A DNA stretch of 64,000 nucleotides from Bubalus kerabau (GCF_029407905.1 NC_073641.1:15669001-15733000); one strand, 5' to 3'. Positions 1 to 11,979 are shown, counted from the stretch's first letter. Program-made: numbers and translations. The notes: generated by a model not told the origin, from the letters alone.

Positions 1-722
1 TTACAAATAAAACATTTGAAATAAAACAGCTTTTTATTTCAATTCTTGTCATAATTTGCTAAAAAGAAAACAATCTTAGAGATTTTGCATATGCAACATG
101 CAAAATTAACAAAAATGCCTAGGATTGTAAAACCTTGGTTGTTTTCCAAACAAATTGCTGAGAACCATGAAAATAAAAATTCAAAGCAAAGAAATGATGA
201 AAATGCTAGGAAGCAAATCAACATTGGTGATGAAAAGAGTCAAAACACTCAAGGCAGACCCACCTAGAGATCTCATAATCCGTAATTTCTGTGAGTCCGA
301 GAAATGTAAGAATGACAGAGAGGAGTGTCTCCGGCATGCACAATCAAACAGTATGCCATCAGGTTTATGGTCAAAACCACATGATTATTTATAGACAACT
401 CAACTCCATTTGAGCTGCAATTTTTTTAAAATTCAAAGAATTTTTTTCATTAAACTATTAAAGTCCATGATAGTTAAAAAGACTTAGATTTATAGATGTA
501 CACTCTTTTATTATACTTGGTCTTAAAAATTTTAAATGAATGTAATTAGTAGCTCAACATAAACCTAAGTGGCATAATATAACACTACGCTGTGCCCTCT
601 ATTATAATAATTAGACACAAAATCTAGGCACATTCAAATACTTTTTATCATTGGTCAAAGGCTTTTATGTTTTTATTGTTGGTTTTTTTTTTTCCTGTTA
701 AAGGAATTATAAGATCATTTAC
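1..722 (-). other. NLN: NLN intron 3, partial
   Basis: This is the 5' part of the intron after NLN exon 3. It is AT-rich. I recognise no exon, RNA gene or repeat family in it; the next exon of the gene (expected to start near residue 151) is not present. Confidence 0.7.
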
Positions 723-871
723 CTTTAAATGAACAATTCTCAGAAAGATATCTTGTCTCATGCTCATCTCAATATCAAAACGAGAAAGTCTTTTGTCTGC
801 TTCTGTACTTGCAGCTCGTACTTTTTTGTCAGAGGAGACGTGCTGGGGAAAATCTAGCATGGTTCGTTCCA
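723..871 (-). CDS. NLN: Neurolysin exon 3 (residues about 101-150)
   Basis: This 149-bp exon starts after TTAACAG (AG at 873-872). Its first two bases complete a Val codon begun in exon 2. It then encodes 49 residues, [20 protein letters not shown] through [15 protein letters not shown]. It ends at AAG|GTAAAT, with GT at 722-721. The peptide is nearly identical to remembered pig neurolysin; the last residue is Lys where pig and human have Gln (AAG for CAG, first base of the final codon). This region belongs to the helical N-terminal part of the M3 fold, before the catalytic domain. The gene continues beyond position 1 of the window, so about 550 of roughly 704 residues, including the active site, are missing here. 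Confidence 0.97.
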
Positions 872-1143
872 CTGTTAATAGAGGAAAAAAAACCACAAGG
901 ACTCATCAAGTTGGTATTAAGAAAAATACCTCATACACAGATGAAGGATTATCCCAATATAAGTCTAAGATTATATATTTTCTCTAGAGGCTCCTAAGGC
1001 TTTTGAGAAACAGTGTCTAAAACAGGACTTTGCTAGTCCAGGGGCATTGCTAAGAACAATAAGGCTGTGCACTGAGTAATTAACGAAGTATGGTTAGAGT
1101 GCAATTTATTATCTGGGAATGTAGAGGGGAAAAAAGATGTCCT

Positions 1144-1382
1144 TTAAAAAAAAATTTATTGGAGTATAGTTGACTTACAAAGTTGTGTTAGTTTCAGGAA
1201 CACAAAAAAGCGAATCAGTTACACATATACATATAACCACTCTATTTTAGATTCTTTTCTCATATAGGCCATTACCAAGTATTAAGTAGAGCTCCCTGTG
1301 CTATACGGTAGGCTCTTGCTAGTATCTATTTTATATATATATATAGTTACAGTGTATACATCAATCACAACCTTCCAATTTA
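1144..1382 (-). mobile_element. L1 3' end fragment (5'-truncated)
   Basis: On the plus strand it starts with the A/T run of a reversed L1 tail, then TTTATTGGAGTATAGTTGA and a block ending near a TA run (1329-1344). This is the reverse complement of the 3' UTR common to artiodactyl L1 copies. No coding sequence remains. Confidence 0.65.
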
Positions 1383-2788
1383 AAAGATATAGTTCTCATA
1401 CTGAGGCATTTTATAGTCTGGGAGTTGGGGGTAGGGAACAGTACATGAAAAGATAAACAACAATACAAGGACAGAGCAGCTTAGCTGTCAAATGAATGGG
1501 ACAGGAACTCGAAGGCAGCAATACCAAGGACTGAGGCATTAAGCCACACCCATTGAGAAGGCTGGACCTTAGGGGTGGGCGGGGCGAGAGGAAGAGCTCA
1601 GCTGGGGACTGGAGAAGTAGAGACCGCAAACATGGGGACTGGCAAAACAAAGCATGTTTAAGAAACAAGCAGGTGATTTAGAGGGATGGGTTTGTTTAGA
1701 AAAGTTCTTAACCTTTACAATAAACTCTTAATCTAACCAAAGTCATGAACCCTCCCCCAAATGCAAGCATTCATACAAACATAAAAAGCTGCATATAATT
1801 TCAAATGATCCTCAGAAATCTCAATGGACATATCCAGTAAGCAGATGAATATTGGGGCCCTTCCTGTTAAATGATAGTGGTGATGTCTTCTGTTCTCACT
1901 TTCACATATCAAACTTGGTAGCTGGATTTTTCAAACATTTGTATTTTGACTTTAATTAGGCAAAAATCTGATGTCTTGAAATAATCCATACTACAGCAAA
2001 AAAAAAAAAAAAGTATCATTTACAGGGAAGTTGTGGCTATGTTGTGACAATATATTTTAATTTTACTCTTTAGCACTTTGAAGGTATTGTAAATAGGTAA
2101 AATTTACACATGCGATATATGGTAGACGGCAAAGCTACCCTTTACATACCAAGGAACTGTCCAGTTAAACAAGCTACCTTATGCATATCAGTCCTCTTGA
2201 AACATGGTTACAAAGGAAGCTATAAAAATGCCACAAATACCTGAACAAATTCATGGTGTTTGTTTTTTAAAAAAATAGATAATTTTTAAAATTTATTAGA
2301 TAAATTATCTAAATTTAAAAATTAGATAATTTAAAAAAATTACTTAAAAAAATCTATTCTGAAATTCAAACATTTTTATGATTAACCTATGAAGAGAAAT
2401 TCATAGGAGAGGGAGAACAAATATCACAAAACCAAAGTTATATTTAAAAGATGTATGATTTGGGGAGAAAAAGCAGAATTTAAGATCATTCTGTTTTAAA
2501 AGATTTTTTCCCCACTTATTTTTACATTTCTTAAATGCATAAGCTATTACCCTGGCACACCATCATAGCCATAAGTGACTGAACATGTGAGTATGTGAAC
2601 CAAGGACAAACCACTTACAGGGTGGAAAAGGCAAATGAAATTGCCTGCTGAGAAAGCTCTGCTGAATGGGAATCAACTCCCTTTATTTGACTAACTACAA
2701 GCCCAATCAGATCTTTTTTATTGAAGATTTTAAGTTCAAGGCTTGTAGCAAAATTTAGTGGTCATTAATCAGAGTGGAAAAAAAAAAA

Positions 2789-2967
2789 GTCACTGAGTCA
2801 TGATTCTGTGTGAGCACATAGACTGTAGCCCAACAGACTCCTCTGTCTGTGGAATTCAGGCAAGAATACTGGAGTGGGTAGTCATTCCCTTCTCCAGGGT
2901 ATCTTTCTGACCCAGGGATGGAATCCTGTATTGCACGCAGATTCTTTACCATCTGACCCACCAGGGA
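2789..2967 (-). repeat. Bov-tA SINE, diverged
   Basis: Reversed Bov-tA: the BovA part comes first (AAGAATACTGGAGTGGGTAG at about 2862) and the tRNA-like head last, ending in the reverse complement of TCCCTGGTGG. It is well diverged, so it is an older copy. Confidence 0.75.
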
Positions 2968-2990
2968 GAAGAGGGTGGTAGAAGGTGAGA

Positions 2991-3120
2991 GGTTAGATAG
3001 CATCACCAACTCAATGCATATGAATTCGAGCAAACTCCAGGAGATAGTGAAGGACAGGGAAGCCTGTTGTGCTGCAGTCCATGGTCTCAAAGAGTAAGAA
3101 ACGACTTAGTGACTGAACAA
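2991..3120 (+). mobile_element. BovB 3' terminal fragment
   Basis: Begins GGTTAGATAGCATCACCAAC and ends GACTTAGTGACTGAACAA, the 3' terminus of an older BovB (RTE) copy. Only about 130 bp remain. It lies next to a reversed SINE, so the pair reads as two independent insertions. Confidence 0.7.
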
Positions 3121-3460
3121 AAACGAGAGTGAAGAAGCTGGTAGTAAGTGGCAGAAATTGAAACAGAAACATAGAGGGAAGAGAAAGCAGTCAAGTCCCT
3201 GTGTCATGGTAGGACATAGGGTAGGGAGCTCTTGGTATGGGTAAAGAGATGATTTGGTCACTGGGGCTGCTTAAGATTTTGGACAACCTTCCAAATTCCA
3301 GAATTCATACAAATGTTTATGATATTCAGTTATAGCCTATGTTCTTAGAAAGCCCAGTTACCACACAGCCAAGATTGTTTAGGCATAATTATCCTACAAA
3401 TTTCTTTGAGATAACTGGCATGATTCTTCATTCCTTATAATTCAAAGGGTCTAATAGTTA

Positions 3461-3672
3461 TATTGGGGGTTTCCCAGGTTGGGCAGTGGTAAAGAGTCCG
3501 CCAGCAATGCAGGAGATGCAAGAGGTGGGTTCGATCCCTGGGTCAAGAAGATCCCCTGGAGCAGGAAATGGCAACCTTTTCCAGTATTCTTGTCTGGAAA
3601 ATTCCAGGGACAGAGGAGACTGGTGGGCTGCAGTCCATGGGGCTGCAAAGAGTCGGACATAACCGAACACAC
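3461..3672 (+). repeat. Bov-tA SINE with target-site duplication
   Basis: Full element with tRNA-like head (GGTTCGATCCCTGGGTCAAG is the B-box region) and BovA body ending AGAGTCGGACATAACCGAAC. It is flanked by the direct repeat AATAGTTA at 3453-3460 and 3673-3680, the expected LINE-driven target duplication. Confidence 0.85.
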
Positions 3673-4055
3673 AATAGTTAGATTATAAAAATAATATATT
3701 TTAAGTGTAGGAAATATGGAAAATAGAGAAAAGTATAAAGAGTAAATTAAAAATCAACTATAAACTTAGTACCCAAGACATTATTAAAATTTGTTTTCTT
3801 TCTCTGTCCTTTTAATGTTACTAAATACTACTCCTAAACATGATTTTAATGCCTGCATACTGTTACAGAGGGGGAATATACCATAATTTATTTAGCTATT
3901 CTACTAGTTGACACTTAGCAGTTGTTTCCAAGCTTCTGCTATGATAGAGTACCTGTTTATACATAAATTTATACATGATTTTTCCTATATCTAATTATTT
4001 CTTAGATTATACCTAAATGGGGAATTAATTATCGGGCTAGGGTATGCACTTGTTA

Positions 4056-4217
4056 GGGCTTCCCTGATAGCTCAGTTGGTAAAGAATCTGCTTGCAATGC
4101 AGGAGACCCCAGTTCAATTCCTGGGTCAGGAAGAACCACTGGAGAAGGGATAGGCTACCCACTCCAGTATTCTTGGGCTTCCTTTGTGGCTCAGCTGGTA
4201 AAGAATCTGCCTGCATG
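4056..4217 (+). repeat. Composite SINE with two tRNA-like heads in tandem
   Basis: A Bov-tA head and short body (to CCAGTATTCTT at about 4164) is followed directly by a second head, GGGCTTCCTTTGTGGCTCAG, truncated at 4217. The same arrangement with the same junction occurs at 43109-43288, so this is probably a multiplied composite family and not a chance pair. Confidence 0.7.
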
Positions 4218-4489
4218 TCTTAAAAAGTTTTGATAGATATTGCTCTCCAGAAAGCAGCTGTAACAAGAGTGTATGTTTTATAGCACCACAGGCCACATAA
4301 TAAAATTTTTTACCTTAGGTAATATAATTCTAAGCAATTATGAATCATTAATCATTTAAGCAATTACAAATCATTGTATAAAAATCAATGTCTTGTAAAA
4401 TTGGAAAATGAATTGTTGAGTCGGGAAGCATAAAATGGTTTATGATGCCCACAAAATGAAATATTTATATGTTTTTGCATCCTACTCAC

Positions 4490-4749
4490 CTATATATTTC
4501 ACTTCTATGTCTGCCAGTGCCTGCAAACAGTTCTCGTAAGTTACCTCCTTAATGTCAAGCATTCCAATAGCATCGTACACCTGTTTGGTCTGCGAGATGA
4601 GTTCCTCAGTTCTTGTTTTGATTTGCTCTGGTGAAAGATCCCATCTTAAAACATTCCTACCAGCTGCCATATAGGAAGACATTGCCTGAAGGGGAGACAT
4701 CTCTTCTCTTCCTAAAGTCATTCTGAATAAAATTCTGGAACCACCAACT
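4490..4749 (-). CDS. NLN: Neurolysin exon 2 (residues about 14-101)
   Basis: This 260-bp exon encodes neurolysin residues 15-100 with split codons at both ends. It begins after TTTTTAG (acceptor AG at 4751-4750) with [20 protein letters not shown] and ends [10 protein letters not shown] before the donor G|GTGAG (GT at 4489-4488). The peptide is close to remembered human and pig neurolysin, including the block [20 protein letters not shown]. Visible differences from those are MAA where they have TVA after SSY, and K in LDIKEV where they have E. Met24 (4721-4719) has A at -3 and is the likely start of a cytosolic form lacking the presequence. The zinc-binding HExxH motif of this family lies near residue 500, outside the window. 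Intron 1 upstream is about 32 kb, intron 2 about 3.6 kb. Confidence 0.97.
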
Positions 4750-5401
4750 CTAAAAAGAATCAGAAAAGGATAAAAATTAGGCACTTTTTTGGTCCAAAGT
4801 CAACAGACAAATGTGTATTATTTAATTAAATTTTAAATTAGAAAGAACTTTTTACTCAAATTGAGCAAATTTCTTTCCGGTGAATACATACTCATGAAAC
4901 TAAATGCTCTTGTATTTACTTGTTTTCTTGACTAGTTACAGAGTTAATGGAATTTGGACTTCCCAAACACTGAATTACTTATGTAATTAAATCAGAGAAA
5001 TAAAGTTAGGTGTCAAAGATATAATATTGATAATCATCCTTTATAAATTAAACCAGTAATCTTTCTTATGTTAATGTTTATATTTTTCTCTTGCTAATAT
5101 TTACCTACTATGTATGTAAACTCAATATTTTGATATTCAGGAAGGATTTTCAAAATTATTTTTATATTGAACAATTAAAAAAATGTATTACTAAAATTTC
5201 ATGTTAATCAACTATGTTGACTTGAATTTATGACTTAAAAAATAAAATCTGGTATGGTATTATCCTAAAAGATAAAGGGGAAAAAATTAAAAATTATACC
5301 AATCCTTTAACCCCTTAAAATACTGAAACTAAAAATTGATGGCATATGTTTGCATATATAGTTATAATATGGAATTCTAGAGCTTATAAATAAAAATATT
5401 A

Positions 5402-5640
5402 TAATAGCTAACATTTATTGTGTTTAGGTACTGTACTGAATGCTTTTCAGTTAAAACTCACAATAACCCTATGAGGTAGATATTGTGGTTATTTTTATTT
5501 AGCCAAGGGGGTCACTAAAACACAGAAGAGTTAACTAACTTGCCCCAGGTCACACAGCTGGCGATATAGTGAGAGCTAGGATTAAAAACCAAGAAGTAGA
5601 GAGCAGGAACCTACTCTCTTAACCAGAATACTCAACTTAA
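5402..5640 (-). repeat. MIR SINE
   Basis: Plus strand reads AGCTAACATTTATTGTGTTT, then CCCTATGAGGTAGATATTGT, then GGTCACACAGCTGGCGATAT: the reverse complement of the mammalian-wide MIR. A weaker MIR-like remnant follows at about 5655-5755. Confidence 0.75.
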
Positions 5641-5756
5641 TTCCTATTATCTTACAAGACCCCAAAACGACCTTATGATGTGGGCAGGACAATATTCGCC
5701 TTTAACAGATGATGCAATTGAGGCTCAGAAAGGCTAAGTGACTGATTTAATGTCGT

Positions 5757-6960
5757 TTGTTCAACAAACACTTACAAGCATGCGCTATGTCTACTCCTTG
5801 TTACAGGCGCCAAAGACACAAAGGCAATTGACTGGGACCCTTCTATTTATAACATATATAATTTATAATATAGGGAAGACAAATCGATTAATAGGTAATT
5901 GTGCTACACTGAGATGAGTTTTATAGGGTAAACAGGGAGAACTCTGAAATATCACAGAAGGAGCTTCTCTAGAAAGATTTTCTAAAAGGAACAATGAGCA
6001 AGCCAAGATCTGAACAATGTATAGAAGTTATCCAAAGGTAAAGACTGTAAGGAATGAAAAATCTGAAAAGCTTAAGTACGGACTCGAGAATGAAGAGCCT
6101 TGGGAATCACTTAAGAGTTCAGACCTACTCTAAGGGTCACGACAAAGCCACTGAAGGGTTTCAATCAGGTGAGAGATGAGAAAAGGTATGTGTTTTAAAC
6201 AAAACACTCAAATTATAATGAGTTGAAATGTTTAGAAAAGAGGGCTCATTCCAGAGGAAAGCTGTGATGGGAACTGGGGCATAATATTATGGAATACCTC
6301 ACTAGGAAACAGGGGGAACTTAGAAGATATTCAGGAAGTAAAATCACTATGACTTGGTACTGAATGTATTTGAGGAAGAGGTGAGGTGGTGTCTAGCCTT
6401 CTCTCTTGGAACTAGAGGGACAGAGGCACCATTGCTAAAATAGGGAAGTTAGACAAAGGAGGAGGCTCTCTGGTGGGACACAGAGAAATTCAGTTTTGGA
6501 TGTGCCAAGTCTGAAGCGGCTGTGGTACAAGTCAGCAAAATTCATCACTGTTGAATGTAATTGGAGTGACATGGGTGGTTGAGCTGGCCCTGGGGAATTT
6601 GCAGAGGAAGAACAGAACAACCGGACTCTAACTCTAATCATTGAAGCGGAAGGAAAGAAAATCAAGTAGGAAGGGTTCAAGGAATTGTGAAAAGTGAACA
6701 CGGAAAAAGGGAGGAGTGAAGGACAGTGTGATGTATGAATTTCAAGAAGACACAAAGTCTCTGTTGAATTCAGCAACAGGAATGTCACTAATGACTCTGG
6801 CAAGAGCAGTGTCGGCCAGGTGGTAGGGGTGGAAGTCAGATTACTATGACTGAGGGTATGGAGGTGAAGAACTGAGAGAGTGCACCTCAGCAACTCTCCA
6901 TGGAGCTGGCTGTGAGAACAAGGAGACTAAGGCATGTAAGGGGCTGAGACACAGAAAGGC
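5757..6960 (-). mobile_element. L2 LINE, long reversed fragment
   Basis: Read on the minus strand it runs from an L2 coding region to the L2 3' end. The plus strand carries the reversed tail (CAACAAACACTTACAAGCAT), the block AAAGCCACTGAAGGGTTTCA and AATTCAGTTTTGGATGTGCC, all reversed L2 landmarks recalled from the consensus. It is heavily mutated, with no open frame of note. Confidence 0.6.
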
Positions 6961-7634
6961 ACATTATTAACATAGGAGAAGCCTTAGCCGTCTGACCCCC
7001 TTAACCATCTCTCCTAATAACTGAGGTCTCCTACATGAAACATACTGGTTGATGGTTATACTCAAGACTGGCAGACTATTTTCCAATGTATTTCCACATT
7101 TCTCCTTCAACCAGCTGAGTTATATATTCACCAAGAGTCAAGTTTATTTGTTACAGAACTGTTGATACTTATTATACTCATTTTCATGTAACTGAAGTAC
7201 TTAACTGGTTAAATGTGTGCCAAAAGAATGATCTGTTGTTTAGGTCAATACCTTGGGAATACTTTAAACAGGACAGTTACTAAAAAGCCAACCAAAAAAC
7301 TGCTGTTAGAGAAGATTTAAAACAGAATTGCAAAGATTCAGCAGGTTTCTTAACTTAGATTACTTATGCGTGTCTGGAGTGCTCTTGCTTCACTTTAAAC
7401 AGACTGAAACTGGAAATGAAAAATAATGCATTTTGGCGTAGAGTTTACTCAAGGACAGTGAGGAATGCCGATCAAGTGATTCACATTTAACAAAAAGGTC
7501 TTGCTCTTACATCAAAATATTTTAAAATACTCATTTATGTTCTGTTTGAATATATTATTTGAGCAATTTGTCATTTTTAATGATTCTGTGTGAAACCAGT
7601 TTTTTAAATTACTTATTAAATGACATCTGGGTTT

Positions 7635-7764
7635 GGTTTGGGAAGATGCCCTGGAGAAGGGACCAGCAACCCACTCCAGTATTCTTGCCTGGAGAATCCC
7701 ATGGACAGAGAAGAGCCGGGTGGGCTACAGTCCATGGGATCACAAATAGTTGGACATGACTGAG
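7635..7764 (+). repeat. Bov-tA SINE body, 5'-truncated
   Basis: Starts inside the tRNA-to-BovA transition (GGGAAGATGCCCTGGAGAAG) and ends near TTGGACATGACTGAGA. It abuts the BovB copy that begins at about 7765. Confidence 0.75.
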
Positions 7765-8341
7765 ATGGTAACTGCAGCCATGAAATTAAAAGACGCTTAC
7801 TCCTTGGAAGGTAAGTTATGACCAACCTAGATAGCATATTCAAAAGCAGAGATATTACTTTGCCAACAAAGGTCTGTCTAGTCAAGGTTATAGTTTTTCC
7901 TGTGGTCATGTATGGATGTGAGAGTTGGACTGTGAAGAAGACTGAGCACCGAAGAATTGATGCTTTCGAACTGTGGTGTTGGAGAAGACTCTTGAGAGTC
8001 CCTTGGACTGCAAGGAGATCCAAGCAGTCCATCCTAAAGGAGATCAGTCCTGGGAGTTCATTGGAAGGAATGATGCTAAAGCTGAAACTCCAGTACTTTG
8101 GCCACCTCAGGCGAAGAGCTGACTCATTGGAAAAGACTCTGATGCTGGGAGGGATTGGGGGCAGGAGGAGAAGGGGACGACAGAGGATGAGATGGCTGGA
8201 TGGCATCACTGACTCGATGGACGTGAGTCTGAGTGAACTCCAGGAGCTGATGATGGACAGGGAGGCCTGGCGTGCTGTGATTCATGGAGTCACAAAGAGT
8301 CGGACACGACTGAGCGACTGATCTGATCTGATCTGATCTGA
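7765..8341 (+). mobile_element. BovB LINE, 5'-truncated young copy
   Basis: About 577 bp of the BovB 3' end, with the C-terminal part of the reverse-transcriptase polyprotein still open at 7818-8321 ([18 protein letters not shown]). It ends in the BovB pentamer tail, (GATCT)n at 8320-8340. Very close to the remembered consensus, hence young. It lies tail to tail with the reversed BovB at 8636-10017. Confidence 0.88.
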
Positions 8342-8385
8342 GCGGCTTTCATGCACTCACTCACTATTAAATGACATACGAAAGT

Positions 8386-8500
8386 GGAACTTCCCTGGTG
8401 GTCCCATGGGTAAGACTGTACCTCCACTGCAAGGAGCATGGGTTTGACCCCTGGTTGGGGAACTAAGATCCCACGTGCTGCATGGCTGGCCAAAAAAAAA
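8386..8500 (+). repeat. CHR-type tRNA SINE
   Basis: GGAACTTCCCTGGTGGTCCC head, GGGTTTGACCCCTGGTTGGG B-box region, then a short body ending in an A run at about 8492-8500. Matches the Cetartiodactyl CHR SINE type. It sits between two opposing BovB copies. Confidence 0.75.
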
Positions 8501-8635
8501 GGGGACATGTGGAGCAAGGTGCTAATGGAGGTAGGAAGAAGTGGCATATGTCCCTGGGCAGAGCAAATTGTATGAGATAGGAAGAGAGACTGTAATCTCA
8601 GCAAAATCAATGAAACAGGTAACAATGTAACAAGT

Positions 8636-10017
8636 AGTTCAGATCAGTTCAGTCGCTCAGTCGTGTCCAACTCTTCGCGACCCCATGAATCGCAGCATGC
8701 CAGGCCTCCTTGTCCATCACCATCTCCCGGAGTTCACTCAGACTCACGTCCATTGAGTCAGTGATGCCATCCAGCCATCTCATCCTCTGTCGTCCCCTTC
8801 TCCTCCTGCCCTCAATCCCTCCCAGCATCAGAGTCTTTTCCAATGAGTCAAATCTTCGCATGAGGTGGCCAAAGTACTGGAGTTTCAGTTTTAGCATCAT
8901 TCCTTCCAAAGAAATCCCAGGGCTGATCTCCTTTAGAATGGACTGGTTGGATCTCCTTGCAGTCCAAGGGACTCTCAAGAGTCTTCTCCAACACCACAGT
9001 TCAAAACCATCAATTCTTCGGTGCTCAGCCTTCTTCACAGTCCAACTCTCACATCCATACATGACCACAGGAAAAACCATAGCCTTGACTAGACGAACCT
9101 TTGTTGGCAAAGTAATGTCTCTGCTTTTGAATATGCTATCTAGGTTGGTCATAACTTACCTTCCAAGGAGTAAGTGTCTTTTAATTTCATGGCTGCAGTC
9201 ACCACCTGCAGTGATTTTGGAGCCCCCCAAAATAAAGTCTGACACTGTTTCCACTGTTTCCCCATCTATTTCCCATGAAGTGATGGGACCAGATGCCATG
9301 ATCTTAGTTTTCTGAATGTTGAGCTTTAAGCCAACTTTTTCACTCTCCTCTTTCACTTTCATCAAGAGGCTCTTTAGTTCCTCTTCACTTTCTGCCAGAA
9401 GGGTGGTGTCATCTGCATATCTGAGGTTATTGATATTTCTCCTGGCAATCTTGATTCCAGCTTATGCTTCTTCCAGTCCAGCGTTTCTCATGATGTACTC
9501 TGCATATAAGTTAAATAAGTAGGGTGACAATATACAGCCTTGACGTACTCCTTTTCCTATTTGGAACCAGTCTGTTGTTCCATGTCCAGTTCTAACTGTT
9601 TCTTCCTGACCTGCATACAGATTTCTCAAGAGGCAGGTCAGGTGGTCTGGTATTCCCATCTCTTTCAGAATTTTCCACAGTTTATTGTGATCCACACAAA
9701 GGCTTTGGCATAGTCAATAAAGCAGAAATAGATGTTTTTCTGGAACTCTCTTGCTTTTTCAATGATCCAGCAGATGTTGACAATTTGATCTCTGGTTCCT
9801 CTTCCTTTTCTAAAACCAGCTTGAACATCAGGAAATTCACAGTTCACATATTGCTGAAGCCTGGCTTGGAGAATTTTGAGCATTACTTTACTAGCATGTG
9901 AGATGAGTGCAATTGTGTGGTAGTTTGAGCATTCTTTGGCATTGCCTTTCTTTGGGATTGGAATGAAAACTGACCTTTTCCAGTCCTGTGGCCACTGCTG
10001 AGTTTTCCAAATTTGCT
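8636..10017 (-). mobile_element. BovB LINE, 5'-truncated, about 1.4 kb
   Basis: Reversed BovB covering the last part of the reverse transcriptase and the 3' end. On the minus strand, frames read PDHLTCLLRNLYAGQEETVR and FQIGKGVRQGCILSPYLFNL, both RT segments of RTE elements. The frame is broken; the plus strand at about 9693 has CCACACAAAGGC where I recall CCACACAGTCAAAGGC, a 4-bp loss. Sequence match to the remembered consensus is high. It is truncated where the consensus continues GGCATATTGAG. Confidence 0.9.
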
Positions 10018-11435
10018 CTAGTAAAAACAATAGATGTCTGAATTTAAGAAACCAAAGGTTAACCCTGATAAGAACCAGGATATTTTCCTGGAAGTGGATG
10101 GCTGATATAAATGAGTTGAAGAATGCAGAGAACCGACAGCCCAGTACTGGACAGACGGTCTTCGGGAACACTGGAGTCAGCAGTCTGATGGCTGGGCCTG
10201 GGAGCAGAAAAGAAGACTGAACCAGAAATTAAAATCATCAAAGAACGGGGGGCACCAACCGGGTGGGTGGGAGAGAACAGCATGAGCAGGGTACCGTGAG
10301 CCTCAGAGGCATTTTTACGCCTTGGTGAAGAGGTGCTGGCCTGTGAGCAGAGCTGGGGGTGAGGAGGGAATCGGGAACAGAGAAGATATCAACCTTTCCT
10401 CCTTACTTTGTGATATGCCGTGTGGAAGAAAGAGGGATATGCGGAAATACTTTCCTCAGAGCTAAATGGATTACAATAAAGGTTAGGAGGAGAAAAGAGG
10501 ATCCAGAGAATATGAAAAAATGGAGGAGTCTGTTTCCCATGGGACAAGGGCTCTGGAAATAACAAAGGATGAGTCCAAGTACGACCAATAGCTAAGCATG
10601 TGTTTTTTTGTCCAGCTATTCACCTCTTCCCCTATCTGATCATATACACGCTTTCTTCCCAGGCCCCATGCATCCCTGACCCTCAGCACTGCTGTGAGAG
10701 AAAGGGGTCTCATTCCTCCTGAGTCTAACTGAGCAGGTTGCTGTCCTTGACCGCAGCTGGCATCCATCTTAGAGAATGAGTGGAACCTGACTTAAACGAT
10801 GAAATAAATACTGCGACTAGAAGAATAAAGGAAGGAAACCAAATATTTACTGACATCACCGATCCCTTAGATCAACTAATTCTGAAGCCTGACCTAGAGC
10901 TAGACTTTCCAGTTATTCGAGTCTATTGTTGAAAGCCAGTTTGAATGTGGTTTTATGCTATTTGCCTCAAACAGGATCCTGGCTGAAAAGGGAATGAAAG
11001 CTGATAAAGAAATGAGCAGAGGAAAAAACAAGAAGAAATGAGCAGAGAAAAAAACAAGACATACAGAGGTCAGAGTATAAGACCTTCCAAGCCTGGAGGG
11101 TCTCCCAGGCTTGGTGGTGGCCTAAAATAAGAGATGTGAAATGTAGTGTGTTGGCTGAAAATTTCCAAAATATATATTCCCACAATCCCTCATGGATACA
11201 CAGAACTGAGGCCTTGAAGGAATGAGCCATGGCCCTGATTGGTTGGACTTCCAAGGAAGCTGCAGGACAGATGAAGAGGCTGGCCATGGGATCACTGAGG
11301 TAAGGAATAGTAACAGGGACAGCGATGAGTAAAACATAAGATTTCTACATCCCAATACCCTGCTCCTTTCACCACTCGTCTTAGTACAAACCAACTACTA
11401 TGGACACGTTTCATTAATGTTAAATAGCTTTAAAA

Positions 11436-11979
11436 GAATGGATAAGAAAGCTGTGGTACATATACACAATGGAGTATTATTCAGCCATTAAAAAGAATAC
11501 ATTTGAATCAGTTCTAATGAGGTGGATGAAACTGGAGCCAATTATACAGAGTGAAGTAAGCCAGAAAGAAAAACACCAATACAGTATACTAACGCATATA
11601 TATGGAATTTAGAAAGATGGTAACAATAACCCTGTGTACGAGACAGCAAAAGAGACACTGATGTATAGAACAGTCTTATGGACTCTGTGGGAGAGGGAGA
11701 GGGTGGGAAGATTTGGGAGAATGGCATTGAAACATGTAAAATATCATGTATGAAACGAGTTGCCAGTCCAGGTTCGATGCACGATACTGGATGCTAGGGG
11801 CTGGTGCACTGGGATGACCCAGAGGGATGGAATGGGGAGGGAGGAGGGAGGAGGGTTCAGGATGGGGAACACATGTATACCTGTGGCGGATTCATTTTGA
11901 TATTTGGCAAAACTAATACAGTTATGTAAAGTTTAAAAATAAAATAAAATTTAAAAAAAAAAAAAAGAAAAAAGAAAAT
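11436..11979 (+). mobile_element. L1 3' end, young ruminant type, poly(A) tailed
   Basis: Runs from the last part of ORF2 (AATGGAGTATTATTCAGCCA; AGTGAAGTAAGCCAGAAAGA) through the GGGAGGGAGGAGGGAGGAGG 3' UTR to an A-rich tail at about 11940-11979. It is 5'-truncated, as most L1 copies are. Confidence 0.85.

Larger units (their letters stand above)
872..4489 (-). other. NLN: NLN intron 2
   Basis: The intron lies between exons 2 and 3, with donor GTGAG at 4489 and acceptor TTAACAG ending at 872. It carries an L1 tail (1144-1382), Bov SINE and BovB fragments (2789-3120), a complete Bov-tA (3461-3672) and a composite tRNA-head SINE (4056-4217). Stretches 1383-2788 and 3681-4055 have no recognised element. 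Around 2230-2350 the sequence is nearly pure A/T and includes the palindrome TAGATAAATTATCTA (2297-2311). Confidence 0.8.

Noticed and set aside
8649..9315. Overlapping open frames of 167 and 201 codons on both strands, also at 7616-8321, 14910-15461, 28781-29545 and 24653-25066
   Set aside because: The sense frames are the C-terminal end of the BovB polyprotein in truncated copies; the opposite-strand frames ([18 protein letters not shown] type) are shadows that recur in every BovB copy.
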